Positions 47,048-56,127 of a DNA stretch of 64,000 bases are shown piece by piece. The notes beneath the pieces were generated by a model, which worked only from the letters and a program-made list of their open reading frames with translations, did no database searches and had not been told where the DNA came from. Within the stretch, counting starts at the first letter, position 1. The number at the start of each line of letters is the position of its first letter. The stretch is from Aerococcus sanguinicola. Lineage in GTDB: Bacteria; Bacillota; Bacilli; Lactobacillales; Aerococcaceae. Made by a program: the position numbers and the translations under genes. The stretch is from NCBI RefSeq assembly GCF_008726925.1, contig NZ_VYWO01000001.1, forward strand, positions 434,001 to 498,000, in the 5' to 3' direction.

Positions 47048-48019
47048 TTATAGAAGCTTTTGGCGCAGGGTCTGACCATCTTTAGCTGAAAGATAGGCCG
47101 GTGCAATGTCGAAGACCGTCTTGGCCCCGTATTGCCCTTCCTTAGCTAAACGAGCTGCAGCCCGAGCATAGGCTACATTAACAGCAGCAGTAAATTCAGG
47201 ATTAGAGTCTAATTTTAGGGTGAAGTCATAAACTTGCTTGTGGTCAGAGCTTGTTTGCCCTTGGCGGATCACGGTTCCCCCATGAGGAATCCCCGAATGG
47301 TCACGGTCTAATTCTTCCTGGCTGATAAAGTGAACCGCCACTTCTTCATAGGGCGCAAAATAATCCGGCATATTGACAATTTCTTCTTTCACTCGGTCGG
47401 CATCTGCCCCTTCTTCTAGGACAGCATAGACCAAGCGGCTGTGGGCAGTCCCTTGCTGATAATCGATAGCTTCCCCTGCATGGAGCGCTTCAATCAGGGC
47501 TTGGTTAGGGAGGGTGTATTGAACGGCATCCTTGACCCCTTCAACCCGTCGCACCGCGTCTGAGTGGCCCTGGCTAACGCCTTTGCCCCAGAAGGTATAG
47601 GTATTCCCCTCAGGCAGAATGGCCTCGCTCAGTAGACGATTTAGAGAGAAGAGACCGGGATCCCATCCGGTAGAAATGACGGCAACCGTCTGATTCTCTT
47701 TCGCGACCTGGTCCATCTGGTCGAAATAGGCTGGAATCTCTGCATGGTTATCATAAGCATCAACTGTATTGAATTTAGCAGCTAGGGCTGGTCCCTGTTC
47801 AGGAATATCGGAGCGCGATCCCCCGCACAAGATTAAGACATCAATCTGATCGGTAAATTGGTCAATATCCGCCAAAGCATAAGCTGGACTTTCTGTATCC
47901 AGGCTAGCCGGCTCGCGCCGGCTAAAGATACCGACTAAGTCCAAATCCGGAGCTGTCTTTAGAACAGCCTCCACGCCCCGTCCTAAGTTCCCATAACCTA
48001 CAATTCCAATGTTTGCCAT
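47048..48019 (-). CDS. ddh: meso-Diaminopimelate dehydrogenase
   Basis: A 323-residue NADP-dependent enzyme that aminates L-tetrahydrodipicolinate straight to meso-diaminopimelate, the one-step route. The Rossmann motif is GIVGYGNLGRGVEAVL at the N-terminus, and conserved segments STGWDPGLFSLNRLL and WGKGVSQGHSDAVRRV are present. The ATG at 48019 is preferred over a GTG three codons upstream, although the ribosome binding site (GAAAGTAGTGA) is weak. It follows lysA by 15 bases, forming a two-gene diaminopimelate/lysine unit. Confidence 0.94.
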   Translation of the reverse strand: MANIGIVGYGNLGRGVEAVLKTAPDLDLVGIFSRREPASLDTESPAYALADIDQFTDQIDVLILCGGSRSDIPEQGPALAAKFNTVDAYDNHAEIPAYFDQMDQVAKENQTVAVISTGWDPGLFSLNRLLSEAILPEGNTYTFWGKGVSQGHSDAVRRVEGVKDAVQYTLPNQALIEALHAGEAIDYQQGTAHSRLVYAVLEEGADADRVKEEIVNMPDYFAPYEEVAVHFISQEELDRDHSGIPHGGTVIRQGQTSSDHKQVYDFTLKLDSNPEFTAAVNVAYARAAARLAKEGQYGAKTVFDIAPAYLSAKDGQTLRQKLL

Positions 48020-48034
48020 TATTATCACTACTTT

Positions 48035-49348
48035 CTATTCATCGATTTCATAGCTGAGATCATTGCGCATCATGTCCGCATAAGTTTCCCGTTTGACCGC
48101 TAAACGATCCTTACCAGCTTCTACAAAGACCACTGCTGGCCGTCCCATCCGATTATAATTTGAGCTCATGCTATAGGTATATGCTCCCGTATTTGGCATC
48201 AAAAGGAGGTCGCCAGCTTCCGCTTCAGGTAGAGGAGCTGCCTTCAATAGGACATCACCACTCTCACATAGCTTTCCGCCTACCCGGTAAGTCGCTTGGA
48301 CAGGATCCTTTAAGCGGTTAGCTAAGACCGCTTCGTACTCGGCTTGGTAGAGGGCCGGACGAATATTATCTGACATCCCCCCATCCACAAAGATAAAGGG
48401 TAAGCCTGCCTTGGTTCGCTTAATTTGACCAACTGTATAGAGAGTTGATCCAGAAGCATTCACCAAAGACCGGCCGGGCTCAATGCTAATCACGGCGAGG
48501 TCCTCTAAGCCCTGTCTACCTGCTTCATCCTTAATATACTTGGCATATTTCTGGAGGAAAGTCGCATAATCAAAGGGATGGTCCCCTTCAGCATAGTAGA
48601 CCCCAAAGCCACCGCCAAGATTCAATTCCTGGACCTTCATTCCATAGCGGTCAGTCATTCGCTTGGCAAATGCAATCACGCTCTCCGCTTCTTCGAAAAA
48701 GAAGTTCTCTTTTAGAACTTGGGAGCCGATATGGCAGTGGAAGCCTACAAAGTCAACTTGAGCATCAGCCAACATTTCTTCAATCAAGACTTCGGTGCGT
48801 GGATCGGTCATCGACATCCCAAACTTAGAATCCTCTGTGGTTGTCTGAATATATTTGTGCGTGTCTGCCGCAATCCCAGGATTAATCCGCAGAAGCAAAC
48901 GAATCTTTTGCCCAGCTTCTGCTGCGATACTTCTTAAGTGCTGGTAGTCTGCGGCACTATCCACTACATAGCTTCCGACACCTGCATCAAGCGCTTGGCG
49001 AATCTCAGCCGCCAACTTATTATTACCGTGGAAGTAGATCCGTTCAGCCGGCATGCCGGCAGCAAGAATCGTATAAAGCTCCCCCCCGCTGACTGCATCG
49101 ATATGAAGGCCTAGGCTTTTAACCAATTGAACCATATAGACATTCAAGAAGGCCTTTGACGCGTAAACGACCCGGCAATCGAGACCTTCAACTTGGAAAT
49201 TATCCTTAAAGCAAGAAATCTTATCTTTTAAGGCTTTTTGATCAATAATTTGAAGAGGAGTTCCATATTTTTCTTTTAGTGCTTTAACCCCCACTCCTCC
49301 AATAAACAATTCATTGTTTCTTTCTTCCATTGTGCCCGTTAAATCCAC
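48035..49348 (-). CDS. lysA: Diaminopimelate decarboxylase
   Basis: A 437-residue PLP enzyme giving lysine from meso-diaminopimelate. The Schiff-base lysine is in VVYASKAF (about residue 65), the glycine-rich phosphate site is LNLGGGFGVYY, and EPGRSLV and LCESGDVL complete the site. The start is GTG at 49348, about ten bases after AGGGGGA, which lies some 30 bases after a strong promoter. It is the first gene of the lysA-ddh unit. Confidence 0.96.
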   Translation of the reverse strand: MDLTGTMEERNNELFIGGVGVKALKEKYGTPLQIIDQKALKDKISCFKDNFQVEGLDCRVVYASKAFLNVYMVQLVKSLGLHIDAVSGGELYTILAAGMPAERIYFHGNNKLAAEIRQALDAGVGSYVVDSAADYQHLRSIAAEAGQKIRLLLRINPGIAADTHKYIQTTTEDSKFGMSMTDPRTEVLIEEMLADAQVDFVGFHCHIGSQVLKENFFFEEAESVIAFAKRMTDRYGMKVQELNLGGGFGVYYAEGDHPFDYATFLQKYAKYIKDEAGRQGLEDLAVISIEPGRSLVNASGSTLYTVGQIKRTKAGLPFIFVDGGMSDNIRPALYQAEYEAVLANRLKDPVQATYRVGGKLCESGDVLLKAAPLPEAEAGDLLLMPNTGAYTYSMSSNYNRMGRPAVVFVEAGKDRLAVKRETYADMMRNDLSYEIDE

Positions 49349-49385
49349 TCAGACATTCCCCCTCTTATTATTTTCTAATGTTAAA

Positions 49386-49414
49386 AGATTATCAATTATT
49401 CTCTAGCTTGTCAA
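49386..49414 (-). promoter_or_regulatory. lysA-ddh promoter
   Basis: Minus strand: a perfect TTGACA (49414-49409), a 17-base spacer and TAATCT (49391-49386) with an extended TG. The leader before lysA is only about 30 bases, too short for a lysine riboswitch. Confidence 0.82.
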
Positions 49415-49529
49415 TTCTTATAAGGCCAAACCTGGACCTAGCCAATACTGATATCAGATCATTTTCATAGCCATTCACTATGATTAATCCGTAAAACATA
49501 AAGCAAACTATAAAAGGACTAGCTGCTTG

Positions 49530-50441
49530 CTAATCCTTAAAGTAAAACTTGATAAGTATATGTACAAGAAAACCGACGATAATACTAAAAATAATGGTTC
49601 CTATCCAGCTCAGGGGCGAATCAACACCTGGCAAAGGCATATTCATCCCGAAAAAGCCCGTCACAATAGTTGGAATTGTAAGGATGATAGATAAAACTGT
49701 CAGGACCCGCATGGTTTCATTCAAATTATTATTTAAGACATTATTGAAGGTGGAGCCCAATTGTTCCAGGATTTGTGAAGAGAGCTCTGTCATTTCAACC
49801 AGCTGCTTGGCTTCAATTTGGACGTCCTCTAATTCGTCGATCTCATCATCTGATAAGGCCTTGGCGACCCGTCCTAAACGAAATTGCTCAAGAAGGAGAA
49901 CATTTTGCTTGGCTGAAGTCAAGAAGTAAGCCGTCCCTGTCTCCAGGTCCGATAGGCCAAGCAAGTTATCCTTAGTGGTTCGTTCTCGTAATTCCTTAGT
50001 CAGTCGGTTACGCTCCTGCACCATGGATTCAACAATGGGAAAGTAGGAGGTCGTTATAAAATACAGGCATTCAAATAAGAAAGAATGGATGGAATAATTC
50101 TTATTTGTCGTTAAGATTTGACGCATGCCATCTATAATATACTGGTTTTGTTCATTAGAAATCGAAATAATTCGCTGGTCCTTAATAAAAAAAGTGACCG
50201 GAAAAGTTTCATTGAAGCTGTTAGCCAAACGACGCTTGGGCGCATTGTAGATGAGAAGCAGGCAATCGTGGTCGTCATCGTACTCTACCCGAGCCCTTTC
50301 ATTGCGGTCTAAGGCATAGGCTGCCATTTCCGCATCAATCCCATAAGTGACCAAGTGCTTTTGGAGCACCTTGGGGGATTCAACCTGGATATTGACCCAG
50401 GTGTTGGCCTTCTTTGGCCCAAATATTACTTTACCAATCAT
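49530..50441 (-). CDS. CorA-family magnesium/divalent cation transporter
   Basis: A 303-residue CorA-type channel. A large cytoplasmic domain (about 1-240) with a long stalk helix leads to two membrane helices at the C-terminus. TM1 ends in the signature GFFGMNMPLPG (Gly-Met-Asn), and TM2 is IIFSIIVGFLVHILIKFYF. It imports Mg2+ as a pentamer; which ion is used is not provable here. The ATG at 50441 follows AAAGGAGG. Confidence 0.93.
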   Translation of the reverse strand: MIGKVIFGPKKANTWVNIQVESPKVLQKHLVTYGIDAEMAAYALDRNERARVEYDDDHDCLLLIYNAPKRRLANSFNETFPVTFFIKDQRIISISNEQNQYIIDGMRQILTTNKNYSIHSFLFECLYFITTSYFPIVESMVQERNRLTKELRERTTKDNLLGLSDLETGTAYFLTSAKQNVLLLEQFRLGRVAKALSDDEIDELEDVQIEAKQLVEMTELSSQILEQLGSTFNNVLNNNLNETMRVLTVLSIILTIPTIVTGFFGMNMPLPGVDSPLSWIGTIIFSIIVGFLVHILIKFYFKD

Positions 50442-50607
50442 AACTAGCCTCCTTTATCTTCTCGATTATAGCATATTTGCCCACAAATAGCAGGTCTAAT
50501 GCGTAAGCTAAGGAGAACTATTGCGGCGAGTCTGAAGCACTGTCAGCTTGTGAGGCTAACGGATAGAAGAATCCTCTTAGAAAAATTGGAGGCTTTCCTA
50601 TATATGT

Positions 50608-50641
50608 TAAAAGAGGATGAAATGTCCTTCCATCCTCTTTC
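50608..50641 (-). terminator. Terminator after cysE
   Basis: Minus strand: AAAGAGGATG, an 11-base loop, CATCCTCTTTT. The rest of the gap between corA and cysE (about 50460-50607) shows nothing I can name. Confidence 0.88.
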
Positions 50642-50649
50642 TATTAAGT

Positions 50650-51219
50650 CTAAATTTCATATTCGCCAATCCGGTTCCAGTTCTTATCATGGAGAATGAT
50701 ACGGGCAGGGACGCCTACTGCTGTAGCATAGGGGGGCACATCCTCCAAGACAACGGCTCCAGCGCCCACCTTACTGTGGTGGCCGACTGTTACATTACCA
50801 AGAATAGTTGCCCCGGTACCAATCTCAACATAGTCTTTAATCGTTGGATGGCGTTTACGGCCCTTTTCTTTACCAGTTCCACCTAAGGTCACCCCGTGGA
50901 AAATTTTGACATAGCTTCCGATCTGAGCCGTTTCCCCTATCACAATACCCATTCCATGGTCAATGAAGACATGGTCTGCAATCTCTGCTCCTGGGTGAAT
51001 TTCAATCCCCGTCTCCCGCTTGCTCTTCTCAGACAAGCGACGGGCTTCATACTTCTCCCCTTCCAAGTAGAGGGCGTGGGCTTGGGCATGGTCGCGTAAG
51101 GCATGGATACCTGGATAGAGCTCATAAACCTCTTGCCAAGAGGTTGCAGCAGGATCTTCCTCATAAATATATTGAGCAAGTTCTATCCAGCGCGAATCCT
51201 CCATGTCCTTAGTCTTCAT
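50650..51219 (-). CDS. cysE: Serine O-acetyltransferase
   Basis: A 189-residue acetyltransferase making O-acetylserine for cysteine synthesis. The left-handed beta-helix hexapeptides are clear (HPGAEIADHVFIDHGMGIVI, GAGAVVLEDVPPYATAVGVP), with the catalytic histidine in IDHGMGIVIGETA and HGVTLGG. It is a short CysE without a long N-terminal helical domain. The ATG at 51219 lies within the end of cysK, nine bases after GGAG, so the two genes overlap by 11 bases and are translated together. Confidence 0.93.
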   Translation of the reverse strand: MKTKDMEDSRWIELAQYIYEEDPAATSWQEVYELYPGIHALRDHAQAHALYLEGEKYEARRLSEKSKRETGIEIHPGAEIADHVFIDHGMGIVIGETAQIGSYVKIFHGVTLGGTGKEKGRKRHPTIKDYVEIGTGATILGNVTVGHHSKVGAGAVVLEDVPPYATAVGVPARIILHDKNWNRIGEYEI

Positions 51220-52123
51220 CGCTATAAGCTCCAGATGATAAGTAACGTTCGCCCGTATCTGGTAGGACGGTTAGGACATGGTGGCCAGCCCCTAATTCTT
51301 TAGCCAGACGTTTGGCGGATACATAGTTCGCACCGGAGGAGAAGCCAGCTAAGATACCATATTTATGAGCCAGTTCAACAGCTCCAGCAATGGCATCTTC
51401 ATTGGATACCTTATCGATATAATCAATAACCGATTGGTCAAGAATCTTAGGAATAAAGTTGGCCCCCAAGCCTTGAATCTTGTGGGAACCTGCTGTTCCT
51501 TCAGTCAATAATGGCGAAGCTTCTGGTTCAACCCCCCAGACCTTAGCATCTGCTTTCTCTTCTTTGAGGACCCGGCCAACCCCTGTCACTGTACCACCAG
51601 TGCCGATTCCAGCAACAAAGCCATCAATCTCTGGCAGGTCTTCTAGAATTTCACGTGCGGTTGTTTCCACATGGGCTTGGACATTGGCTTCGCGCACAAA
51701 TTGACCAAAGACAGGAGCTCCTAGCTCTTCAGCGATTTCTTCAGCCTTAGCTCCTGCTCCCTTCATCCCTTCAGCACCAGGGGTCAGGATCAATTCAGCG
51801 CCATAAGCTTTCATTAAATTACGGCGTTCGATACTCATGGTTTCAGGCATCACGATAATCACGCGCAAGTTCAAAGCCGCCCCGAGCATAGCCAGAGCGA
51901 TACCGGTATTGCCGGAAGTTGACTCGACAATGGCGCCACCTTCTTTGATTTCACCGCTATCAATTAGACTTTGTAGGATATATTTAACCGGACGATCTTT
52001 CACCGAACCGCCTGGGTTGCGGGATTCCAGCTTGACATAAATATTAGCGCCAGCTTCTCCTTCTTGGTCTAATTTAATGACGGGAGTATGGCCAATAGCT
52101 TCAGAAACATTATTGTAAATCAT
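51209..52123 (-). CDS. cysK: Cysteine synthase (O-acetylserine sulfhydrylase)
   Basis: A 304-residue PLP enzyme converting O-acetylserine and sulfide to cysteine. The PLP lysine is in NPGGSVKDRP (about residue 42), the substrate loop is STSGNTGIAL and the phosphate loop is GIGTGGTVTGVG. The C-terminus ends in DTGERYLSSGAYSDED. The ATG at 52123 follows GAGGTGA. It comes first, before cysE, under a clear promoter. Confidence 0.96.
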   Translation of the reverse strand: MIYNNVSEAIGHTPVIKLDQEGEAGANIYVKLESRNPGGSVKDRPVKYILQSLIDSGEIKEGGAIVESTSGNTGIALAMLGAALNLRVIIVMPETMSIERRNLMKAYGAELILTPGAEGMKGAGAKAEEIAEELGAPVFGQFVREANVQAHVETTAREILEDLPEIDGFVAGIGTGGTVTGVGRVLKEEKADAKVWGVEPEASPLLTEGTAGSHKIQGLGANFIPKILDQSVIDYIDKVSNEDAIAGAVELAHKYGILAGFSSGANYVSAKRLAKELGAGHHVLTVLPDTGERYLSSGAYSDED

Positions 52124-52169
52124 TTAGGTCACCTCATTAAGTTTAACTTATTTTTTGTTAGTTGTTCTT

Positions 52170-52198
52170 ATTGTAGATGGAATCTTTCCCCAGGTCAA
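52170..52198 (-). promoter_or_regulatory. cysK-cysE promoter
   Basis: Minus strand: TTGACC (52198-52193), a 17-base spacer and TACAAT (52175-52170), about 47 bases before cysK. Confidence 0.82.
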
Positions 52199-52260
52199 GC
52201 TATAAGCCTCCAATTCCCGCGATGATTTTTTCCGAACGCCCCTAATCGCCTGGGCCAAAC

Positions 52261-52302
52261 AAAAAACTAGCAGATCAACCTAGGAGGCTAATCTGCTAGT
52301 TG
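52261..52302 (-). terminator. Terminator after the CAMP-factor-like gene
   Basis: Minus strand: AACTAGCAGAT, then AGCCT...AGGT, ATCTGCTAGTT and TTTTTG. A stem of 11 bases plus an inner extension, 13 bases after the gene's stop. Confidence 0.92.
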
Positions 52303-52313
52303 GAGTGAATCGA

Positions 52314-54566
52314 TTAAGCGAGTTCAGCTCGAGCCTGCGCAAGTGCCTGACGAAGAGCGTTAGCAGCTTCATCAACTTCGGCATTGCTGGCTTTCAGGCT
52401 GAGGCGAGTTCCTACAGCCTTAGTGATCACTTTGTTTAAATTATTGTAGGCTTTAAAGGAAACCTTACCAAGTAATTCACTATCGCGGATGCTACGAACT
52501 TCACGAATCAGGTCACGGAGTTCTAGTTTTCTTTCTTTAGATGCCCGTGCATTCAATGTAGCTTGAGCAATTTCACGTGCTTCATTTAATTGGCCCTTGA
52601 TTTCTTCCATCACAGCTTGTACATCTACTGTCTTCGCATGAAGGTCTAATTGGAGGCCAACCGCTTTAGTTAATGTCGCATTAAGAGCGGTGTAAACTTC
52701 CGTTGGGACATTACCTAAGATAGAGCCATCACGTTCAAAACGGGTATTCCAAATCAGATCTTTCAATTCACGCTTGAGGGCGTTTGGCGCGATTTGTTGG
52801 TCAGCTGGAATGCTTTCAAGATAAGCAATGGCTTCACCATAAGCGGCATTTAGAGCTTCAACCGCTTCATCGATTTGATAAACGCGGGTTTCAGAATACA
52901 ATTGAACCCCAACAGCCCGTGTAATGGCTTTATTTAAATTATGGTAAACCTCAAAGGGTACCTTAGAGAGAATGTATTCATCACGTTTGAAGCGGGTATC
53001 CCAAATCGCCTTGTCCAGTTTTTCCTTAACGTAAGTTGTCGCAATATCCTTAGGTGTAATGTTTCGGTAAGCATTACCGAAGACTTCTAAGGCTTCCAAT
53101 TCATTCAAACGCTTAGTCAAACGTTCGGCTGTAGAGAAAGGATCGACAACTGACATGAAGGCGTGGGTAATTTCTAAGCCGGCCTTAGAGTGGACAATCT
53201 GTGGTTTCATCCGCCATTCGGTAGTCGCTGTTTTAATAAGTTCAGCGCCTTTACGTAGGACACGAGCACGTAAACGGTAGGTGTTAGGATTGTAGAAGCT
53301 GCCAGGGTGGTAGGTCACAACCATACCATCTGCAATACTGCGGCCGATATCCATAGCCATTTGCCCTAACTTATCCAAAACATAGTTAACTGGCGTCCCA
53401 TTGAAGGTAACTTCAGAAGGAATTAATTCGGCGATAGCACCCACTACTTCTGTTGAAAGGTAAACATCTTGGCGGACAGCTTCTGCCTTGAGTTCGGCAA
53501 TACGTTGGATTAATTCACCAATCTTGGTGAAGTTTAAGTTAACGGGTAAGATGGAGTCCATAATCGCTCCAATACCAGCAGCAGGCCGTTCACCTTTTTG
53601 TAGGTTTTCTAAGAGGCTCAAGACACTGTCCGTTGTTCCCGTTACTCTGCCTACTAATTTTTCAAAGTCATCGAAAGAAAAAGCTGGTTTATCTTCGCCG
53701 GCTGCATAGAAGGAGAAGTCGCTTGCCCGGCTAACACTTGGTTGGCCTGCAACAATATGCTGAACTTCACTTTCATCTGGTCCTAACTCGCCGTAGCGGA
53801 TAACAAATTTAGAGAGCTCTTCTAGGAGTTCATGGTCTAATTTATTATCAACAAGAACTTCCCCTAGAGTCTTCAAGACGTCTTCGTTAGCTGCGCGGTC
53901 TTCATCTTGAACGGATACAGCAATGGCAACAGAGAGAACTTTATTGAAGCCTTCAGGATTCTCCTTGGCGAAGTTTTCTAAGGCAGCAAAATCAATCGCT
54001 TCTTTTTGGTCAGCCTTGCTTTCTTCAGATAACAGACTATCTTTTTCAACTTCGACAGATGAGGCGGTCTCTTCTTTTACTTCAGGAAGGCTTTCTTTGT
54101 CAGCCGCCTTGTTTTCAGCTTCTTTACTTTCTTTTAAGGAATCTGTCCCTTCTTCGCTGGAAGCTTCTGGACGGGCTTGGTCTTCTAGCTTGTCCTCTTT
54201 TTTATTTTCAGCTTGATCTTCAAGGGAAGCAGACGCTTCACTGACTTTTTTTTCGACAGGCGCTTCTTCAGGGTAGATTTCAGCTATTTCTTCTTCCAGT
54301 GCTTTAATGTCTTCTTCAGGCAAGGCTGTTTCAGCTTTTGCTTCTGATTCAATAGCTTGTGATTTTTCTGGAAGCTCAGGCTTAACTTGGTCAAGTTCTA
54401 CACTTGATTCCACTCCTGCTTGATTAGGAGCTGATTGGTCTAGATCAGCCGCTAATACCGCTTCTTGTGAAGCAAAGAGTAAGCCAATCCCAAATGCCAA
54501 GGAAGCGGCACCTAAACTAACTTTACGACTTAACATAGTGTGTGAATGAGCTGTAGATTTATTCAT
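52314..54566 (-). CDS. Secreted CAMP-factor-family protein with three C-terminal repeats
   Basis: A 750-residue protein from the ATG at 54566, nine bases after AGGAGG. The signal peptide is YSIRK-like (LSRKVSLGAASLAFGIG) with cleavage near AVLA-AD. Residues about 40-200 are an acidic, Lys/Glu/Ser-rich linker. Residues about 200-510 contain a stretch like the N-terminal half of the group B streptococcal CAMP factor (VVDPFSTAERL... LNELEALE). From about 510 come three repeats of about 85 residues, each with a variant of IWDTRFKRD and of NLNKAITRAVGVQL, the CAMP C-terminal domain. The group B protein, as I recall it, has one. There is no LPXTG anchor. CAMP factors are co-haemolysins; activity here is not shown. 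Confidence 0.82.
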   Translation of the reverse strand: MNKSTAHSHTMLSRKVSLGAASLAFGIGLLFASQEAVLAADLDQSAPNQAGVESSVELDQVKPELPEKSQAIESEAKAETALPEEDIKALEEEIAEIYPEEAPVEKKVSEASASLEDQAENKKEDKLEDQARPEASSEEGTDSLKESKEAENKAADKESLPEVKEETASSVEVEKDSLLSEESKADQKEAIDFAALENFAKENPEGFNKVLSVAIAVSVQDEDRAANEDVLKTLGEVLVDNKLDHELLEELSKFVIRYGELGPDESEVQHIVAGQPSVSRASDFSFYAAGEDKPAFSFDDFEKLVGRVTGTTDSVLSLLENLQKGERPAAGIGAIMDSILPVNLNFTKIGELIQRIAELKAEAVRQDVYLSTEVVGAIAELIPSEVTFNGTPVNYVLDKLGQMAMDIGRSIADGMVVTYHPGSFYNPNTYRLRARVLRKGAELIKTATTEWRMKPQIVHSKAGLEITHAFMSVVDPFSTAERLTKRLNELEALEVFGNAYRNITPKDIATTYVKEKLDKAIWDTRFKRDEYILSKVPFEVYHNLNKAITRAVGVQLYSETRVYQIDEAVEALNAAYGEAIAYLESIPADQQIAPNALKRELKDLIWNTRFERDGSILGNVPTEVYTALNATLTKAVGLQLDLHAKTVDVQAVMEEIKGQLNEAREIAQATLNARASKERKLELRDLIREVRSIRDSELLGKVSFKAYNNLNKVITKAVGTRLSLKASNAEVDEAANALRQALAQARAELA

Positions 54567-54617
54567 CTTCATCTTCCTCCTAAGTTCACGAAAAAAAGCA
54601 ATAACACCAGCAATTAT

Positions 54618-54631
54618 CCTAAGCGCTTACA
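54618..54631 (-). promoter_or_regulatory. cre-like site before the CAMP-factor-like gene
   Basis: Minus strand TGTAAGCGCTTAGG matches the cre consensus at 12 of 14 positions and has a perfect TAAGCGCTTA core. It lies about 50 bases before the start codon, between a TTGGAA and a GATAAT sequence. The 337-base gap 54567-54903 otherwise holds an AT-rich upstream region and the terminator of the next gene. Confidence 0.5.
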
Positions 54632-54849
54632 AGGATATTCCAAAACAAAAAAGAAACAATTTATGTATCATTTCTTACCTATAGTTTAAGCCCCTAAAAT
54701 CTATTTGTCACCCTTTTGCTAAAAGTTATTTTAAATATTGTTTAAGAAAGCTTAAATATCAAGCTTTCATCATTTGCATCTGAGACACTATTGTATTTTT
54801 TACCCCCTATCAAGTACTCCGAGCGAAACAATAAATGTTTTATTTCAAT

Positions 54850-54886
54850 AAAAAAAGCCGGTGCACACTCTCTGTGCACCAGGCTA
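54850..54886 (-). terminator. Terminator after the CmpX-like gene
   Basis: Minus strand: AGCCTGGTGCACA, a six-base loop, TGTGCACCGGCT and seven T. Confidence 0.92.
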
Positions 54887-54903
54887 TTAGGCTAGTCATT
54901 CAC

Positions 54904-56127
54904 TTAATGTTCATTCTTCTGATTGATTTTTTGATCGAGTCGTTCTAATTGCTTACGCGCAAAGTCACGTCCTCCTAAACCGAAAGCTAGAGCAAAGGCA
55001 ACCGAAGCGCCACCCACTACTAGCATAAAACCGATATTAACGATGGAAGCAGCAAATTCTAACTGGTCTAAAGCCATAAAGATGGCTAAGATCACTAAGC
55101 CGTATTGCACCAGATTCGCTAGGAACTTAGAGCCTGTCGATTCTTTGAGGAAGTTTGCTAACAGGTTCCCTCCAATTACACCGAGGCAGAGAATAGCTAA
55201 GGCTGAAAGCACCAAGGGCAAGTAAGCAATGATGGCTTGACCAATTTGGGTCAGAACATCAAGCTTTAAAACATTTAGGGCTTGGACTAGGAAGAAGATG
55301 CCGATAACTGCCTTGACCGCATGGCCCAAGATAGCACTCAACTGAAGAGAATTAGCATCTGCTTTAAGATTGAGATATTTGGTGAAGCTGTCAATATTAG
55401 CTGCAGCCAATAAATTTTCGACTAAGTCACCAATTAACTTGGCAAGAAGTGCCCCTACTACCATTAAGACTAAAGCCACCAAGATATTTGGAATCGCCGC
55501 CAATAGCGTATTGAGCAAGTTAACGATAGGTCTGGCAATCGATTCGATCCCTAAAACCTCTAAGGCTGCTGTCAATAAAGGAATAAAGAGTAAGACATAA
55601 ACGAGCATGGAAAGCCCTTTAGCCACTTGTTGGCCCTTGCTTCGAGTCTGTCCTTCTTCTGGATCAGTCTGCAAGAGACCGGCTAATTTGCCGTCAACAT
55701 TGACCCGCTCTAAGAGCTTTTGTACGATATCGCGGACAAAGCCGCAGAAGTAGAAGGCCAGTACCAAGATAAGGATTGAACCAATAATATTGGGGATGAA
55801 GGCAAAGAACTTATCAAACATATTGGTAATAGGTTCCATGACGCCCCCAATATTCAAGCCCTGTAGGATAGCAGGCAGGAAGAAGACAAAGACTAAGAAG
55901 TAAGCAGTCTTAGCAATCGTCTTTAGTAGTCCTCTAGCATCTGCTTCATCCTGTGCTACACCCCAACTTATAAAGCGTTGGTCGGCACGGATAGCTTCAA
56001 GACCTTTGAAGGTTAGCTTACGGATAATCACCGCAATAATCCAAGCAACAAGCAAGAGTAAGATCGTTCCTAAAATATTAGGAATAGCCGAAAGAATCGG
56101 CTCTAAAAAAGCATTAATCGCATCCAT
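54904..56127 (-). CDS. CmpX-like membrane protein with four conserved TM-helix repeats
   Basis: A 407-residue membrane protein. Four repeats of the conserved MscS-associated TM helix are visible, each an I-P-N-I or L-P-L-V start followed by a hydrophobic helix and a basic/amphipathic end: IPNILGTILLLLVAWIIAVI, IPNIIGSILILVLAFYFCGF, IPNILVALVLMVVGALLAKL and LPLVLSALAILCLGVIGGNL. The C-terminal stretch (FMLVVGGASVAFALAFGLGG) looks like an MscS pore helix but the cytoplasmic MscS domain is missing. Such proteins are annotated as mechanosensitive channels; real gating function is unknown. The ATG at 56127 follows AGGAGGAATAA. Confidence 0.82.
   Translation of the reverse strand: MDAINAFLEPILSAIPNILGTILLLLVAWIIAVIIRKLTFKGLEAIRADQRFISWGVAQDEADARGLLKTIAKTAYFLVFVFFLPAILQGLNIGGVMEPITNMFDKFFAFIPNIIGSILILVLAFYFCGFVRDIVQKLLERVNVDGKLAGLLQTDPEEGQTRSKGQQVAKGLSMLVYVLLFIPLLTAALEVLGIESIARPIVNLLNTLLAAIPNILVALVLMVVGALLAKLIGDLVENLLAAANIDSFTKYLNLKADANSLQLSAILGHAVKAVIGIFFLVQALNVLKLDVLTQIGQAIIAYLPLVLSALAILCLGVIGGNLLANFLKESTGSKFLANLVQYGLVILAIFMALDQLEFAASIVNIGFMLVVGGASVAFALAFGLGGRDFARKQLERLDQKINQKNEH

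Noticed and set aside
49349..49529. Lysine riboswitch before lysA
   Set aside because: The promoter is only about 40 bases from the start codon, leaving no room for an L-box.
50470..50699. Plus-strand reading frame of 66 codons between corA and cysE
   Set aside because: It has no good ribosome binding site, runs through the cysE terminator and into cysE on the other strand, and resembles nothing.
52124..52200. T-box or SAM-type leader before cysK
   Set aside because: The transcript leader predicted from the promoter is about 40 bases and has no T-box or S-box sequence.
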